From: Haloechinothrix sp033042135
Lineage (GTDB): Bacteria; Actinomycetota; Actinomycetes; Mycobacteriales; Pseudonocardiaceae
Length of the DNA stretch: 64,000 bases
NCBI RefSeq assembly: GCF_033042135.1
Contig: NZ_WBXM01000007.1
Coordinates: forward strand, 186,001 to 250,000
Direction: 5' to 3'
Shown here: one piece after another, positions 42,907-50,361 of the stretch
How positions within the stretch are numbered: the first letter of the stretch is position 1
Layout: every line of letters begins with the position of its first letter
Notes under the pieces: generated by a model
The model's input: only the letters and a program-made list of their open reading frames with translations
Databases searched by the model: none
Told to the model about the DNA's origin: nothing
Translations under genes and position numbers: made by a program

Positions 42907-45890
42907 CCTGCCAGCCGCTCCCGCGCGTTCCTGGTCAGTGGCCGGTACATCGCCCGGGTACGTGCCCGGCCGGTCTCGCTTTCGCCGTCGCTGTCGTAGT
43001 ACCACGCCTGCTCCCCCGCGCCCGGAACGCCCGCGGCGCGCAGCTCGTCCGTCCTTGGCCGGTACCAGTCCGTGACCGGGATCGAGTCGACGACATGCAC
43101 GATATCCGGCCACTGCCCGGCGGTCAGCTCGGACAGCACACCGGCGATGCCAGCGCCGGTGAGCGTACCCCCTGGCAGCAAGGTCACCGCCGTCACCGCG
43201 AGCGTCCTCCCAGCAGCCGCCACACCGTAGGTGACAGCAAGGTCCACAGCGGAGTGATCGGTCAGCGCGTCGCTGACCGCCTGCGTGAACACCACCCCGC
43301 GCGAGGTGCCGATCACAGTGTCGCGGTTGTCCATCAACCAGTAGTCGCCTTCGGCGTCACGGACGAACAGATCCCCGGTGGGCACCCAGCGGTCGCCTGG
43401 CCGGAAAACGCTCCGCAGCCGCGGCTGATCGCCCTCCCAACCGGTGGCCGGATCGGCGAGCAGCAGCCCGACCTCCCCCGCCGCGCAGTGCCGTGCGAAC
43501 CCCCGCTCGTCCTCGATCACGACGTCGCGTTCGGCGTCGAACGCGGCCAGCGCTACCTCCGCACTTCCCGGCAACGGCCGTCCTTTCGCCCCCGGTTTCG
43601 CCCCCGAGAGGTTGGCCAGCACCACATCGGCCTCGGTGGCGGCGTAGAACTCCAGCACGCGCGCCGGGCTGTACTCGGCGGTCACCCTGCGCCACAGACC
43701 ACGCGGCATTCCCGAACCGACGAACAGCCGGATCGGCCCGTTCCGGTGGCGCTCCCCTGCACTCCCCGCTCCGGGGTCGCCCAGCAGCTTTCTGGGCAGA
43801 GTCCAGGTATAGGACATGACCGTCACGCCGTAACGGCGTACCTCCTCGGCGCACCGCGATGGGTCGAACCCTCGGGTCAGCGCGATCCGCGCTCCAGCGG
43901 CCACCGCACCACCGACGCTGGTCAGCAGCGCCGACGGGTGATGCAGCGGAGTCCCGCAGTACACCGTGTCGCTGCTGGTCAGCGCGGCCGCGGATGCGGT
44001 ACCGAAGGCGGACATCGCCCATCGGTGATTGGTGATCATCTTGGTTTCCAGGTGTTCTCCCGACCCGCTGAACATCACGAACGCCAGATCCCGAGCACGG
44101 CCGGGGTTCGGCCGGTACCAGGCGGGCAGTTCGACGGTTCCGGGATCGATGCGCTCCATGTCGATTACGCGCTGGCCGAGCTCCTGCCCCAGCTCGCGGT
44201 CGGCGCCGCCACCGAGCACCAGCACCGGCACGCCGCAGCCCGACGCGTCCCGGAGATGCTGGGGATCGACAAGCACCGCGGAGACACGACCGAGCCGCAG
44301 CGCCGCACTGAGGTCGGCCACTGGCGGGAGCAGCACCCCCACCGCGCCGAGCCGCGACAGCGCCGCGATCGCGACCAGCGCGCTCGGGCGAGTGTCCATG
44401 AGCACGCCGACATGGTCACCTTCCCGGACACCGGTCCGGATCAGCCCGCGCACCACGTTGTCGATCCGCTCGGCCACCGCCCCGTTGGTGTGCACCCGGT
44501 CGTCGAACAGGAAGCACTCGCCTTGCGGGTCCCTGCTCGCCTGCTCGTGGAGCAACTGGCCGAGCGAGACCCGGGTGTTCGCCTGCAATCGACCCAGCCT
44601 GACGAGCCGGGGTACGGCACGGCTGGCCTCCTCGGCGACCTCGGTCGTCGCGCGGGCCGCACTCGCCGTGCGCTGTGCCACGTCCCGGCCGAGCTCGAAA
44701 CCGGCACCTGCCAGTTGGTTGAGGCCGTTGGTGACCACCGAGGGCAGGCCGCCGCGTCGACGGTCTGCCTCCGCCGGATCGCGCAGCCGGGTCATCGCCT
44801 CGGGTGGTGCGCCCGCCGAGGAGCGCCAGTGCACCCACTGGGCGACGCTCGGCCAGGTCGTACGCATCGCTTCGGAGCCGACGACGAGCCCGAAGTGACC
44901 GGCCCGCACCGCCACCTCGTGCACATCCGCTTCCGGTGCCGCCCGGCCGATCCCGCGCACCGCCGCCGGTTGGCCGATGTCGTCGATCTCACCGACGAAC
45001 ACCAGGATCGGGCAGGTGATATCGGCGAGCGTCACGGTGCGATCACCGATGACGAACCCACCGGTGACCATGCGGTTGTGCACGAAGAACTGGCGGAGCA
45101 ACTCCACGATCGCCGGCCCTGACCACGCCACCCAGCCTTCTGCCTCCAGGAACCGCCGCTGCCGCTCCCTGCCGAGCAGCGCCTCCCTGTCGTGAAGCTG
45201 GCGCAGGAAATCCAGCCGCGCGCGCACCGCCTTGACCGGATCGAGTAGCCGGAACCCTGCCCGCGCGGCCCACCCGGGCAGGGCGAGGCGGCTGAACACG
45301 TGGTCGGCGAGGAACTCCGCACCGGTGGTCACCACGTTCTCCGGCAGGCCGAGCGGTGCGGCGGCCAGCGGATCGGCCGGGCTGCCGAAGGTCACGATGC
45401 CCGCCACCCTGTCGGACTTGCGGTAGGCGGCCGCCTGGTAGCAGAACATCCCACCTTGCGAGTACCCCGCCAGGTACACCGGGCTGCCGGTGTGCTCGGC
45501 GACGAGCTCGATCGCCTCGCTGACGGCCACGACGTGATCGGTCAGCGAGCGCGTCAACCCCCCTGCCTCCCGGTCGGGTGCGCCGAAGTCGATCACCCAC
45601 GCGTCCAGGCCCCCACGGTGCAGCTCGGCGACGGCGCTGGTCGACGGCGCTACGTCGTAGACATCGGCGGCGAGCATCATGGGGGGCACCAGCAGCACCG
45701 GCGGCCGCGACGTGGCGGTTGCAGGGAAGTACCTGCGCAGCCGGAACATGCGCCTGCGCTCGACCACCCGGTACTCGGACGGCTCCTCGCCGGTGTCGAG
45801 GCCACCGAATCGCAGTACCTCCAGGCCGTTCTGCGCGATCGCGATCAACCGATCCAGCGCCCCGGTCACCGCCGCACTCCCTGGCGCCAT
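42903..45890 (-). CDS. Fusion of PHA-synthase-like alpha/beta hydrolase and degenerate acyl-CoA synthetase
   Basis: A 995-aa two-domain protein. Residues about 40-380 form a hydrolase like class III polyester synthases: VLLVPPMMLAADVYDVAPSTS, nucleophile elbow LAGYSQGGMFCYQ, acid in VFVGEIDDIGQP, His in RAGHFGLVVGS. Residues about 455-960 form an AMP-binding enzyme. Its core P-loop, normally Y-T-S-G-T-T-G-x-P-K-G, reads MFSGSGEHLETKMITN. YAATE and PTGDLFVRD are kept, but the C-terminal Pro-x-x-x-x-Gly-Lys is not seen. The synthetase half may therefore be weakened or altered. Similar large proteins are known in mycobacteria. The start ATG 45890 has GGAAGGAGCG upstream. Confidence 0.8.
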   Translation of the reverse strand: MAPGSAAVTGALDRLIAIAQNGLEVLRFGGLDTGEEPSEYRVVERRRMFRLRRYFPATATSRPPVLLVPPMMLAADVYDVAPSTSAVAELHRGGLDAWVIDFGAPDREAGGLTRSLTDHVVAVSEAIELVAEHTGSPVYLAGYSQGGMFCYQAAAYRKSDRVAGIVTFGSPADPLAAAPLGLPENVVTTGAEFLADHVFSRLALPGWAARAGFRLLDPVKAVRARLDFLRQLHDREALLGRERQRRFLEAEGWVAWSGPAIVELLRQFFVHNRMVTGGFVIGDRTVTLADITCPILVFVGEIDDIGQPAAVRGIGRAAPEADVHEVAVRAGHFGLVVGSEAMRTTWPSVAQWVHWRSSAGAPPEAMTRLRDPAEADRRRGGLPSVVTNGLNQLAGAGFELGRDVAQRTASAARATTEVAEEASRAVPRLVRLGRLQANTRVSLGQLLHEQASRDPQGECFLFDDRVHTNGAVAERIDNVVRGLIRTGVREGDHVGVLMDTRPSALVAIAALSRLGAVGVLLPPVADLSAALRLGRVSAVLVDPQHLRDASGCGVPVLVLGGGADRELGQELGQRVIDMERIDPGTVELPAWYRPNPGRARDLAFVMFSGSGEHLETKMITNHRWAMSAFGTASAAALTSSDTVYCGTPLHHPSALLTSVGGAVAAGARIALTRGFDPSRCAEEVRRYGVTVMSYTWTLPRKLLGDPGAGSAGERHRNGPIRLFVGSGMPRGLWRRVTAEYSPARVLEFYAATEADVVLANLSGAKPGAKGRPLPGSAEVALAAFDAERDVVIEDERGFARHCAAGEVGLLLADPATGWEGDQPRLRSVFRPGDRWVPTGDLFVRDAEGDYWLMDNRDTVIGTSRGVVFTQAVSDALTDHSAVDLAVTYGVAAAGRTLAVTAVTLLPGGTLTGAGIAGVLSELTAGQWPDIVHVVDSIPVTDWYRPRTDELRAAGVPGAGEQAWYYDSDGESETGRARTRAMYRPLTRNARERLAG

Positions 45891-46397
45891 CCCGACGCTC
45901 CTTCCGTTGCTACCGGCTCGATGGCCGGGCCGAACACCGGGTGCTCGCACCAGTGATCACCCGCGCCCCACAGTCGACGGTAGCCGGTCGAGCAGCGTTT
46001 CCTCATCTTCAGTACCGCGACAACCCGCACCCTAGTCGCGACGCGTACCTGCGCGGTAACGCCCAGCGGCGGGATTCGCGGGAGTGCCGAGCGCACCGCC
46101 ACCCCGCAGGCTCGGCGGTACCCCTGCGACTCTGTGACGGGTGCGATGTAGACGCATCCGGCGACGGAACCGGCGGCGAGCCAGCTGGCTGGCTCGCCGC
46201 CTCCGGTCATCCAACCCGAGCGGTGTCCCGCACCGGCGTGAACCTTGCCCGTACCCACCCGACCGGGGGATGCCAACTACCCGTTCCAGCCTTTCCTCTC
46301 GCGAGCGGTTCGGAGCAGACTGGGATGTGCCCCGGGCACGCCACCGGTACACCGGTACGCCAGCACGGGCGCGCGCAACCGACACGAGGAGGTCACC
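45891..46397. other. 507-bp region without a supported gene
   Basis: This gap separates two divergent genes. Open frames cross it on both strands but have no ribosome site, no family likeness and no sensible composition. It contains a perfect 30-bp inverted repeat at 46172-46201 and, next to the CBS gene, a good GAGGAGG ribosome site at 46385. It may carry both promoters and possibly a small RNA. Confidence 0.45.
46172..46201. repeat. 30-bp perfect inverted repeat
   Basis: The arms GGCGGCGAGCCAGC (46172-46185) and GCTGGCTCGCCGCC (46188-46201) are exact reverse complements around TG. As RNA this is one of the strongest hairpins in the window. It lies about 196 bp upstream of the CBS gene and 282 bp upstream of the divergent fusion gene, with no gene ending near it, so it is not a normal terminator of an annotated gene. 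Confidence 0.75.
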
Positions 46398-46817
46398 ATG
46401 ACAACCGCGCGCGAGATCATGCACCAGGGTGCGCAATGCGTCGGCGAGCACGAATCGCTCCAGGCGGCGGCGCGGATGATGCGGGAGCTCGATGTCGGGG
46501 TGCTGCCGATCTGCGGCGACGACAACCGGCTGCACGGCATGCTCACCGACCGGGACATCGTGGTCAAATGCCTTGCCGAGGGCAAGGACCCTGCCATCAC
46601 CGAGGCACGCGCACTGGCCAGGGGCAAGCCGTTCTGGGTATCGGTCGATGCCGACGTCCGCGACGTGCTGGCCATGATGCGCGAGCATCAGGTCCGCAGG
46701 CTCCCGGTCATCGACGATCACCAGCTGGTCGGCATCATCACTGAAGCCGATATCGCCAGCCACCTGCCCCCCGAACAGGTCGGCCGGTTCGTCGAATCCG
46801 TCACCACGATCAACTGA
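46398..46817 (+). CDS. CBS-domain pair protein (Hrp1-like)
   Basis: A 139-aa soluble protein made of two CBS domains: AREIMHQGAQCVGEHESLQAAARMM... with VGVLPICGDDNRLHGMLTDRDIV, then ARGKPFWVSVDADVRDVLAMMREHQVRRLPVIDD with VGIITEADIA. Such pairs bind adenine nucleotides; the closest known type is the mycobacterial hypoxic response protein Hrp1, whose function is still unclear. ATG 46398 follows GAGGAGG. It is a single gene ending just before a 57-bp element. Confidence 0.88.
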   Translation: MTTAREIMHQGAQCVGEHESLQAAARMMRELDVGVLPICGDDNRLHGMLTDRDIVVKCLAEGKDPAITEARALARGKPFWVSVDADVRDVLAMMREHQVRRLPVIDDHQLVGIITEADIASHLPPEQVGRFVESVTTIN

Positions 46818-46860
46818 GCCACACGCCCGCGGTGCGGGCCCGCGGCTTTCCAGCGTGGGC

Positions 46861-46917
46861 GCGAGCCGAAGGACTCCCCGGGTACCGAATATGTACCGAA
46901 GGAGGCCTTCGGCTCGA
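46861..46917. repeat. 57-bp palindromic element, copy 4 (CBS/SodC junction)
   Basis: The left arm is GCGAGCCGAAGG and the right arm CCTTCGGCTCGA, one base off at the end. The first 27 bases match copy 1, and the centre GGTACCGAATATGTACC matches copy 2. It lies 43 bp after the CBS stop and 24 bp before the sodC stop, again between convergent genes. Confidence 0.85.
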
Positions 46918-46941
46918 CCCCGCCGGTGACGCGCCCGAGCC

Positions 46942-47550
46942 TCAGCTCGCGAGCGCGCCGAACGGGACGGTCAGGCAGGCGACCCTGTCGCCCGCGGTTC
47001 CCGCCTCGCCGGGTTCGGTGGCCGTCTCCGGTTCCTGGTGCAGCACGATCGACTCCGGAGCGTCCTCGGCGAACCCGAACGGGACCTCGGTGGTGACTTC
47101 GCCGTCGCCGTCGTCATCGGTGACCACATCGAGCCAGATCTCGTTGTCCGGGTTCGCGTACTCGGGATCGGTCGACGGGTCGTCCGGAGTGGCCGCCGGG
47201 TCGATCTCGTGCTGGTAGTGCGGCCCGGAATCGCCTCCGTCGGTGCCGCACGGGTCGGTATGCGCGTGAACCGCGTACCCCCTGTCGGACAGCAATCCCG
47301 AAACGCGCAGGGTGACCTCGGTCGCGGCGGCGTCACTCTCGGCCATGATGGTCAGCTCGGCGCCTTCCGGGGCCAGCTCGCTGTCGTATGTGTACGCGTC
47401 ATCCGCGGCCTCCGGGGCGGCGAGGGTGCCGGTGTGGCTGAGTTCTCCACGTTCGTCTCCGTTGCCACAGGAAGCGACCAGCAGCCCGAGCGCCGCGAGC
47501 ACTGCTACCGACCGGAGCGCCGCGGTATCGCGGTGTGCAGTAGTACGCAT
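46942..47550 (-). CDS. Copper-type superoxide dismutase lipoprotein (SodC-like)
   Basis: A 202-aa exported protein. The signal ends in the lipobox VASCG. The SOD core has copper ligands in VHAHTDPCG, GPHYQHE and SIVLHQEPE, the disulfide cysteines (DPCG and RVACL) and the conserved arginine before the last cysteine. The His-x-x-Asp pair that holds zinc in classical Cu/Zn enzymes is replaced here (NEIWLDVVTDDDGDG), as in zinc-free mycobacterial SodC. It would detoxify external superoxide. The start is ATG 47550; GTG/ATG codons just upstream would add only a few residues. Confidence 0.85.
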   Translation of the reverse strand: MRTTAHRDTAALRSVAVLAALGLLVASCGNGDERGELSHTGTLAAPEAADDAYTYDSELAPEGAELTIMAESDAAATEVTLRVSGLLSDRGYAVHAHTDPCGTDGGDSGPHYQHEIDPAATPDDPSTDPEYANPDNEIWLDVVTDDDGDGEVTTEVPFGFAEDAPESIVLHQEPETATEPGEAGTAGDRVACLTVPFGALAS

Positions 47551-47602
47551 ACGCCCAGTATGCGCCATCACCATCTCGCCCGATCAGGGGACCTCGTTAC
47601 GC

Positions 47603-47621
47603 CATACCGCCGTACGGTATG
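47603..47621. promoter_or_regulatory. Inverted repeat in the sodC/protease divergent region
   Basis: CATACCG (47603-47609) and CGGTATG (47615-47621) are perfect arms with a 5-bp spacer. They lie 53 bp upstream of sodC and about 194 bp upstream of the first protease gene. A second, smaller perfect palindrome GGTACGTACC lies at 47653-47662. These may be operators for the divergent promoters; no cognate regulator is adjacent. Confidence 0.45.
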
Positions 47622-47814
47622 CACGAATCGGCCGAAATGTTCGATCGGAAAGGTACGTACCGATACCCAATCGAATCCGCATTGTTCGGTTGACGGGCGC
47701 GCCGCACAGTTGTTTCGGGAATCACGACGAATGCGTTCCCAGCGACACAGAACGGCACACGACCTGTGCCGTCCCGGAAGCGGTAATTTCCGCCCGAAAC
47801 GAACGGAGAACCGG

Positions 47815-48924
47815 ATGACAGTGAAACGTGTAGTCGGCATCACCGGCAGCACCGCCGTCGCGCTCGGCCTACTCACAACCGGCTCGATCCCGGCGACAGC
47901 GACGGATTCGCCTGCAACTCCGGCGGGGATGGATGCTCAGGCAGCGACGGCGATGAGCCAGGACCTCGGTGTCGAGCAGCAGCAGCTCGACGAGCGCCTG
48001 GCACGGCAGGACGAAGCCATCACCTCTTACGAATCCCTGAGCGAGCGCCTCGGCGAGGCCTACGGTGGCTCGTACTACGACGCCGAGCGCGGCACGCTGG
48101 TCGTCGGGGTGGCGGATGCCTCGCGAGCCGAGGCCGTGCCGGCTGACGCGATTGTGCGGACAGTGGACCACAGCATGACCGAGCTCAGCTCCGCTGTGGA
48201 CACGTTGAACGCCGACGAGCCGCACGCACCACGGGGGATCACCAGCTGGGGAATCGACCCGGAAACCAACTCGGTCACCGTGACCGTGCTCCGCGGCCAC
48301 GCCGGTGCGGCCGAGTCGTACCTCGACCAGGTCGGGATGGATCCGGCGATGTTCCGCATCGAACGGACCGACCAGGCTCCGCAGCGGTTCAACGACGTCG
48401 AAGGCGGCGAGAGCTACCAGATGAACCAGGGCAGCTGCTCGATCGGCTTCTCCGTGGAGGGCGGGTTCCTCACCGCGGGACACTGCCCGGAGATGGGTGG
48501 TCCGGACCTGCGCAAGGACGGGCAGCGGTTGGGAACCGCGACCGACTGGGTGTTCCCCGGCGCGGACTGGGCGTTGGCCAGCACCACCGACGCCTGGAAC
48601 CTGACACCGCGCGTATCGGGCATCGGTACCGTCAGCGGCGGCGACGAGGCACCCGTCGGCGCCGAGGCCTGCAAGTCCGGTGCGACCACCGGCGTCACCT
48701 GTGGCACCATCCAGGCCAAGAACCAGACCGTGCGCTACCCGGAGGGCGCGGTGCACGGCCTGACACAGACCAGCATCATCGCCCGCCCCGGCGACTCCGG
48801 TGGCTCGGTGATGGCAGGAAACCAGGCACAGGGCATGGTCTCCGGTGGTGACGACACCACCATGTTCTTCGAGCCGGTCGATCGCGCGCTCGGTGCCACC
48901 GGTGCCCGATTGATCACCGGCTGA
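47815..48924 (+). CDS. Secreted S1-family serine protease with alpha-lytic-type propeptide (copy A)
   Basis: A 369-aa preproenzyme. The signal peptide is residues 1-30, then a propeptide of about 170 residues (LGEAYGGSYYDAERGTLVVGV is the alpha-lytic/streptogrisin prodomain mark). The mature chymotrypsin-fold protease starts around the SCSIGFSVEGGFLTAGHC segment. The catalytic triad is H in TAGHC, D in GADWALA and S in PGDSGGS. It should need its prodomain for folding and be released by self-cleavage. ATG 47815 has GGAG upstream. The paralogue copy B follows after a hairpin-rich leader. Confidence 0.92.
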   Translation: MTVKRVVGITGSTAVALGLLTTGSIPATATDSPATPAGMDAQAATAMSQDLGVEQQQLDERLARQDEAITSYESLSERLGEAYGGSYYDAERGTLVVGVADASRAEAVPADAIVRTVDHSMTELSSAVDTLNADEPHAPRGITSWGIDPETNSVTVTVLRGHAGAAESYLDQVGMDPAMFRIERTDQAPQRFNDVEGGESYQMNQGSCSIGFSVEGGFLTAGHCPEMGGPDLRKDGQRLGTATDWVFPGADWALASTTDAWNLTPRVSGIGTVSGGDEAPVGAEACKSGATTGVTCGTIQAKNQTVRYPEGAVHGLTQTSIIARPGDSGGSVMAGNQAQGMVSGGDDTTMFFEPVDRALGATGARLITG

Positions 48925-48983
48925 CGGTCGATTGATTACGTAGCCATACCTAGCCGTCTCCGTATTGTATTCGCCGATCCCAG

Positions 48984-49040
48984 GCAGGAAGGTTTGTCGC
49001 AGGAATTTCGGGCATTCCCGATTCCTGCGACAAACCCTGC
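48984..49040 (+). terminator. Long hairpin between the two protease genes
   Basis: GTTTGTCGCAGGAAT (48992-49006) pairs perfectly with ATTCCTGCGACAAAC (49021-49035). CGGG/CCCG shorten the loop, and GCAGG/CCTGC (48984-48988, 49036-49040) extend the stem past a small bulge. It lies 60 bp after copy A and 54 bp before copy B. The plain role is terminator of copy A; the position also allows control of read-through into copy B. Confidence 0.7.
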
Positions 49041-49045
49041 AGATC

Positions 49046-49071
49046 GCTACGCGAGCGCCACAACGCGTAGC
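49046..49071 (+). promoter_or_regulatory. Second hairpin in the leader of protease copy B
   Basis: GCTACGCG (49046-49053) and CGCGTAGC (49064-49071) are perfect arms with a 10-base loop. It sits 6 bp after the long hairpin and 23 bp before the ATG of copy B, just upstream of the GGAG ribosome site at 49083-49086. It could affect translation of copy B. Confidence 0.5.
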
Positions 49072-49093
49072 CCAACCCTAACTGGAGACAGCT

Positions 49094-50230
49094 ATGAAGA
49101 TGGCACGAGCAGCCGGCACCACCGGCGCAGCCGTCATGGTCTTCGGTGTGCTCACTGTCGGCGCGATCCCGGCAGGAGCGTCATCCGAAGCATCCCCGGC
49201 GGATCCGGCCAACGGATCGGGCCCGTCGGTGAGCACCGAGGTACTGGACGCCGTCCAGCAGGATCTCGGCACCACCCGCTCGCAAGCGGCCGAGCAGCTG
49301 GCGAGCCAAGCGACCGCCACCACGCTCCGGGCGCAGCTCGACGACGCGCTCGGCGAGGCGTTCGGCGGCGCCTACTACGACGAGGCCAGCCAGGAGCTGG
49401 TCGTGGGCGTCACCGATCCCGCAGAGGTCGCGCGGGTGACGAGCGCGGGGGCCGAAGCCACCGTAGTCCGACACAGCATGGAACAGCTCGACAACGCGGT
49501 GACGAAGCTCAACCGGGAAGAGTCGGCGGCACCCGAGACCGTCACCGGCTGGGGGATCGACACCACCACCAACTCGGTGACCATCACGGTGGCCGAAGGC
49601 GCCACGGGTGACGCGAAGAGCTTCGCCGCCCGGGCGGGCGTAGCCCCGAGCAAGGTCGCTGTGGAGGAGAGCGCAGAGCAGCCGAAACTTCTCAACACCG
49701 TGCGGGGCGGCGAGGCCTACTTCATGCCGCGCAGCCGCTGCTCGGTCGGTTTCTCGGTGCAGGGTGGTTTCCTGACCGCGGGACACTGCCCCGCGATGGG
49801 CGGCACGACCCTGAGCAAGGATGGGCGGCACCTTGGCACCGCCAACCAGTACCGATTCCCCGGCGCCGACTGGGCACTGGCACGCGTGACGCGGGCCTGG
49901 ACACCGCTGCCTCAGGTCGTCAGGCTCGGTACCGTGCGAGGCGCGCAGGAAGCCCCCATCGGCGCCCGCGCCTGCAAGTCCGGCTCCACCAGCGGGGTGA
50001 CCTGCGGCACAATCCAGGCCAAGAACCAGACCGTGCGTTACCCGCAGGGAGCTGTCTTCGGGATGACGCAGACCAGCATCCACGCCCGTCCCGGTGACTC
50101 CGGCGGTTCGGTCATGGCCGCGGGCGGCCAGGCGCAGGGTATGGTGTCGGGCGGCAGCCAGACCACCATGTACTTCGAGCCGATCCAGCGAGCACTACGC
50201 GCCACCGGCGCCCGACTGCTCACCGGCTGA
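49094..50230 (+). CDS. Secreted S1-family serine protease with alpha-lytic-type propeptide (copy B)
   Basis: A 378-aa paralogue of the preceding gene with the same layout: signal peptide (about 1-30), prodomain (LGEAFGGAYYDEASQELVVGV), and mature protease with TAGHC, GADWALA and PGDSGGS. The two copies share long identical blocks, for example VTCGTIQAKNQTVRYP, and diverge mainly in the signal peptide and early prodomain. Copy B has more positive charge near the active-site cleft (SRCSVGF, RVTRAW). A tandem duplication is the simplest origin. ATG 49094 with GGAG upstream. Confidence 0.92.
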   Translation: MKMARAAGTTGAAVMVFGVLTVGAIPAGASSEASPADPANGSGPSVSTEVLDAVQQDLGTTRSQAAEQLASQATATTLRAQLDDALGEAFGGAYYDEASQELVVGVTDPAEVARVTSAGAEATVVRHSMEQLDNAVTKLNREESAAPETVTGWGIDTTTNSVTITVAEGATGDAKSFAARAGVAPSKVAVEESAEQPKLLNTVRGGEAYFMPRSRCSVGFSVQGGFLTAGHCPAMGGTTLSKDGRHLGTANQYRFPGADWALARVTRAWTPLPQVVRLGTVRGAQEAPIGARACKSGSTSGVTCGTIQAKNQTVRYPQGAVFGMTQTSIHARPGDSGGSVMAAGGQAQGMVSGGSQTTMYFEPIQRALRATGARLLTG

Positions 50231-50258
50231 GCACTGCGCGGCGGGACACTGCACACCG

Positions 50259-50285
50259 GCGGGGCATCCCACAGGGGTGCCCCGC
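50259..50285. terminator. Terminator between protease copy B and the LAL regulator
   Basis: GCGGGGCATCCC (50259-50270) pairs with GGGGTGCCCCGC (50274-50285), with one mismatched pair, around ACA. It lies 28 bp after the protease stop and 76 bp before the regulator stop, so it can serve both converging transcripts. It is unrelated in sequence to the 57-bp element used at four other convergent junctions. Confidence 0.65.
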
Positions 50286-50361
50286 TACGCGGCTACGTGC
50301 GCGGTCACGCCTCCTCGGGCCTCTCCAGGTCTCCTCCTCGAGGCCCGCTACCCCGTCACCG

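Noticed and set aside
45578..46744. Open frames of 388 and 136 codons across the 45891-46397 gap
   Set aside because: They cross real genes in other frames, lack ribosome sites and have Arg/Ala/Pro-rich composition. I treat the gap as non-coding.
47038..47814. An N-terminal extension of protease copy A
   Set aside because: It runs opposite sodC and has no sense as protein. The ATG at 47815 is followed by a clear signal peptide and preceded by GGAG.
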